A DNA stretch of 64,000 nucleotides, taken from assembly GCA_914767885.1 (NCBI GenBank), contig CAJZBQ010000034.1:352501-416500 (forward strand). Direction: 5' to 3'. The translations under genes and the position numbers were made by a program. The notes below the pieces were generated by a model. The model was not told the origin of the DNA. It did no database searches and worked only from the letters and a program-made list of their open reading frames with translations. This stretch comes from Blepharisma stoltei (Eukaryota; Ciliophora; Heterotrichea; Heterotrichida; Blepharismidae). Shown here piece by piece: positions 62,475-64,000 of the stretch (the stretch's first letter is position 1; the number at the start of each line of letters is the position of its first letter).

Positions 62475-63318
62475 ATGTCAAGAAAATTGGCAGAAGTAAC
62501 CTCAAAGAAAGCTCCTCAAAAGCCTGTAGTTGAGATTCGTATGACAGAAGATGAAATAAAAGACTGTAAAGAAGCTTTTGATATTTTTGATAGTGATATC
62601 TCAGGCACGATCTACTATTTGTTATGTACTTAATTTCTGATAGGAATTCTGGCCTGAATACTGATCAGAACGATAGCTCACACTATAACGTCACCAGCTG
62701 ACATCTTAGCTACTTAGGGACTTGCTGTCCGGTTCCATCCTCGATCTTCCAGGTTTCAGAGTCTTTCTCTTCAGTTGTTGCCGATGGCATGTGGAAGCTC
62801 ATGCCGTTAGAGTACGTAGGTTTGCGACTTGCTCACCACTTGCTTCATCTCAGCCTTCACTGATTCTACTCCAGCGTTTTGTCTTGACCCTCTGCATGAC
62901 ACCTGTTGCCAGATGCTGCGGTAGGAAAAAGCCCTTTTACTCAGGCACTATCAACCCGAAAGAAGTCCAAGCTGCTATAAATTCACTTGGAGATGATCGA
63001 ACCAATACCATTTTCAGACTTTTAGCTGGAATTGAAGAATTGGGTGCAGAAATTGATTTTGATGCATTTCTGGCTCATATTAATGAGAGACTAGGCCATA
63101 GGAATTCAAAAGAAGGAATTCAAAGAATTATGGATCTTTTTGATTCTGAAGGAACTGGGACAATTACAGTTAAAAATCTTGCAAGAGTTTCAAGGGAGCT
63201 GGGGGAAAGCATGACTGTTGAGGAGCTGACTGAAGCTATTGAAAAAGTCTCAACAAAGGGAGCAGAGCTCACCTTTGATGACTTTTATAAAGTTATGACT
63301 AAGAAAATATATGGATAA
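62475..63318 (+). CDS. Centrin/calmodulin-like EF-hand protein with SINE-like insertion
   Basis: 167 residues once the insertion and one repeat copy are removed, the normal centrin length. Basic N-terminus (MSRKLAEVTSKKAPQKP), EF1 FDIFDSDISGTINPKEV (complete loop after repair), EF2 degenerate (LGAEIDFDAF), EF3 FDSEGTGTITVKNL, and a degenerate fourth. Centrins organise ciliary rootlets, basal bodies and contractile fibres, which are prominent in heterotrichs. In the unrepaired germline sequence the first EF hand is broken at SGTI. UGA not used; TAA stop. Confidence 0.9.
62613..62939 (-). mobile_element. SINE-like retroposon in the centrin-like gene, 9-13 bp TSD
   Basis: 327 bp, flanked by CTCAGGCACGATC (62600-62612) and CTCAGGCACTATC (62940-62952), 13 bp with one mismatch. 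On the minus strand its 3' side is AATTAAGTACATAACAAATA. Removal of the element and one copy restores DSDISGTINPKE. The TAs on the two sides are not in register, so TA excision would shift the frame. Confidence 0.88.
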
Positions 63319-63649
63319 TTATTAAATGGAAAAAAATTATTAATTTTATATACTAAAATATAAATTTATTATTATTTCCGCTGATTAGCGAGCAAAGTCT
63401 TTTGGAAAACCTACATTTAAGAAATTATTTCATGTAAAATAATATATAATTATAGCTCTTCAGCTATTTTTTTACATTAGATCCTAAAAATTATTATTTT
63501 ATCTCAAAAATTTATTATAAAAATATACCTCTGTCTAGCGAGCGAAAAAAATCTTGCTTGTTAACCAAGAGGAAGCTACTAAAAACTGCAGCTAAATATT
63601 TTAAATATAATTCTTATAAAGCTATTAATTATTTAAATAATCTTCTTCT
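63319..63649. other. Intergenic with degenerate inverted-repeat traces
   Basis: CTGATTAGCGAGCAAAG (about 63381) and CTAGCGAGCGAAAAAAA (about 63535) resemble decayed family-A ends (GAGCGAACAAA), so an old MITE may lie here. Otherwise AT-rich. Confidence 0.4.
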
Positions 63650-64000
63650 CTATTCTATATGGGTTTGGATTCTGCTTATCAATCTCTGATAAAACAAGTA
63701 TCTTATATTATTGATTTCATTTGACACATCTTGAGGGATATCTACTTTTGGATCAAAAAACTGCATTCCAATAAAATGAGTCATAGACTTATTATTAAAT
63801 ATTGGGCGTGCTAAATGAATTCCTTGCTTTAAATTGCCTCTTTGGTATCTTGACTGTGGGATATGGGCATAATCTTCTGCATTGGTGATTCCCATAGCCC
63901 AAGCTCCATCAGTTAATTCAAATCTTGTGATAAAATTTAATATTTCTCTTGGCTGCTCAGCTGGGTAGAAATTTGTTATTTCAGATATTAGTCTAGCATT
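63650..64000 (-). CDS. 3' end of an unidentified gene (cut by the window edge)
   Basis: 117 codons of open frame from the right edge to a TAG at 63650-63652, beginning NARLISEITNFYPAEQPREI and containing DGAWAMGITNAEDYAHIPQS. Protein-like, no UGA in frame, no recognised family. The 5' part lies outside the window. Confidence 0.75.
   Translation of the reverse strand, partial: NARLISEITNFYPAEQPREILNFITRFELTDGAWAMGITNAEDYAHIPQSRYQRGNLKQGIHLARPIFNNKSMTHFIGMQFFDPKVDIPQDVSNEINNIRYLFYQRLISRIQTHIE

Overview
The window looks like germline (micronuclear) DNA of a heterotrich ciliate, most likely Blepharisma or a close relative. Three features point there. (1) UGA is read as tryptophan: it encodes the invariant Trp of the CDK activation segment, WD40 Trp residues and a conserved TBC-domain Trp, and every CDS end I can place is UAA or UAG. 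(2) Introns are only 15-16 nt; nine are placed. (3) At least 24 reading frames are broken by segments lying between two TA dinucleotides. Removing each segment with one TA copy rejoins a recognisable protein, and summed over each gene the remaining length is a multiple of three. Such segments are internal eliminated sequences (IESs), so the macronuclear genes would be the spliced versions. The species name is inference; the code, introns and IES logic are read from the sequence. Layout: 0.6-1.8 kb ketoacyl-CoA reductase; 2.0-2.8 kb LINE remnant; 3.8-11.3 kb BEACH-WD40 protein with four IESs; then an ankyrin protein, a TBC Rab-GAP, dihydropteridine reductase, CK2 alpha, a small coiled-coil protein, two tandem carbonic anhydrases, a CDK, an RNF113/Cwc24-type RING factor, VPS28, a LisH-CTLH-WD40 protein and a DHHC acyltransferase (to 27.2 kb). 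A 2.8 kb gene-poor block of repeats follows. From 30 to 36 kb lie a MGC-type lipid-anchor protein, a membrane protein, a DOT1-fold methyltransferase, a LITAF-like protein, a zinc-finger protein and a head-to-head zinc-finger pair. From 37 to 45 kb are primase small subunit, HemK2-type methyltransferase, a dual-specificity phosphatase, PDS5 and casein kinase 1. From 45.8 to 64 kb are a tRNA, an unknown protein, an amino-acid permease, a BK-type potassium channel, a PX protein, an unknown protein, a large type I membrane protein, a one-TM protein, SSNA1, a centrin-like protein and an incomplete gene at the edge. Genes are densely packed, on both strands, in no evident functional clusters: this is ordinary eukaryotic housekeeping content. 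Mobile DNA is the striking part. Several inverted-repeat (MITE-like) families make up the larger IESs, sometimes nested in one another. Separately, six SINE-like, GC-richer insertions of about 200-430 bp carry 9-15 bp target-site duplications; five interrupt CDSs and one alters a stop codon. Deleting one element plus one duplication copy restores the CDK, DHHC, HemK2, potassium-channel and centrin frames exactly. In three of these (CDK, channel, centrin) no TA lies in matching register, so ordinary TA-bounded excision cannot give the intact gene. This is the most interesting signal here: germline retroposons in essential genes that seem to need a scarless, non-TA excision route.
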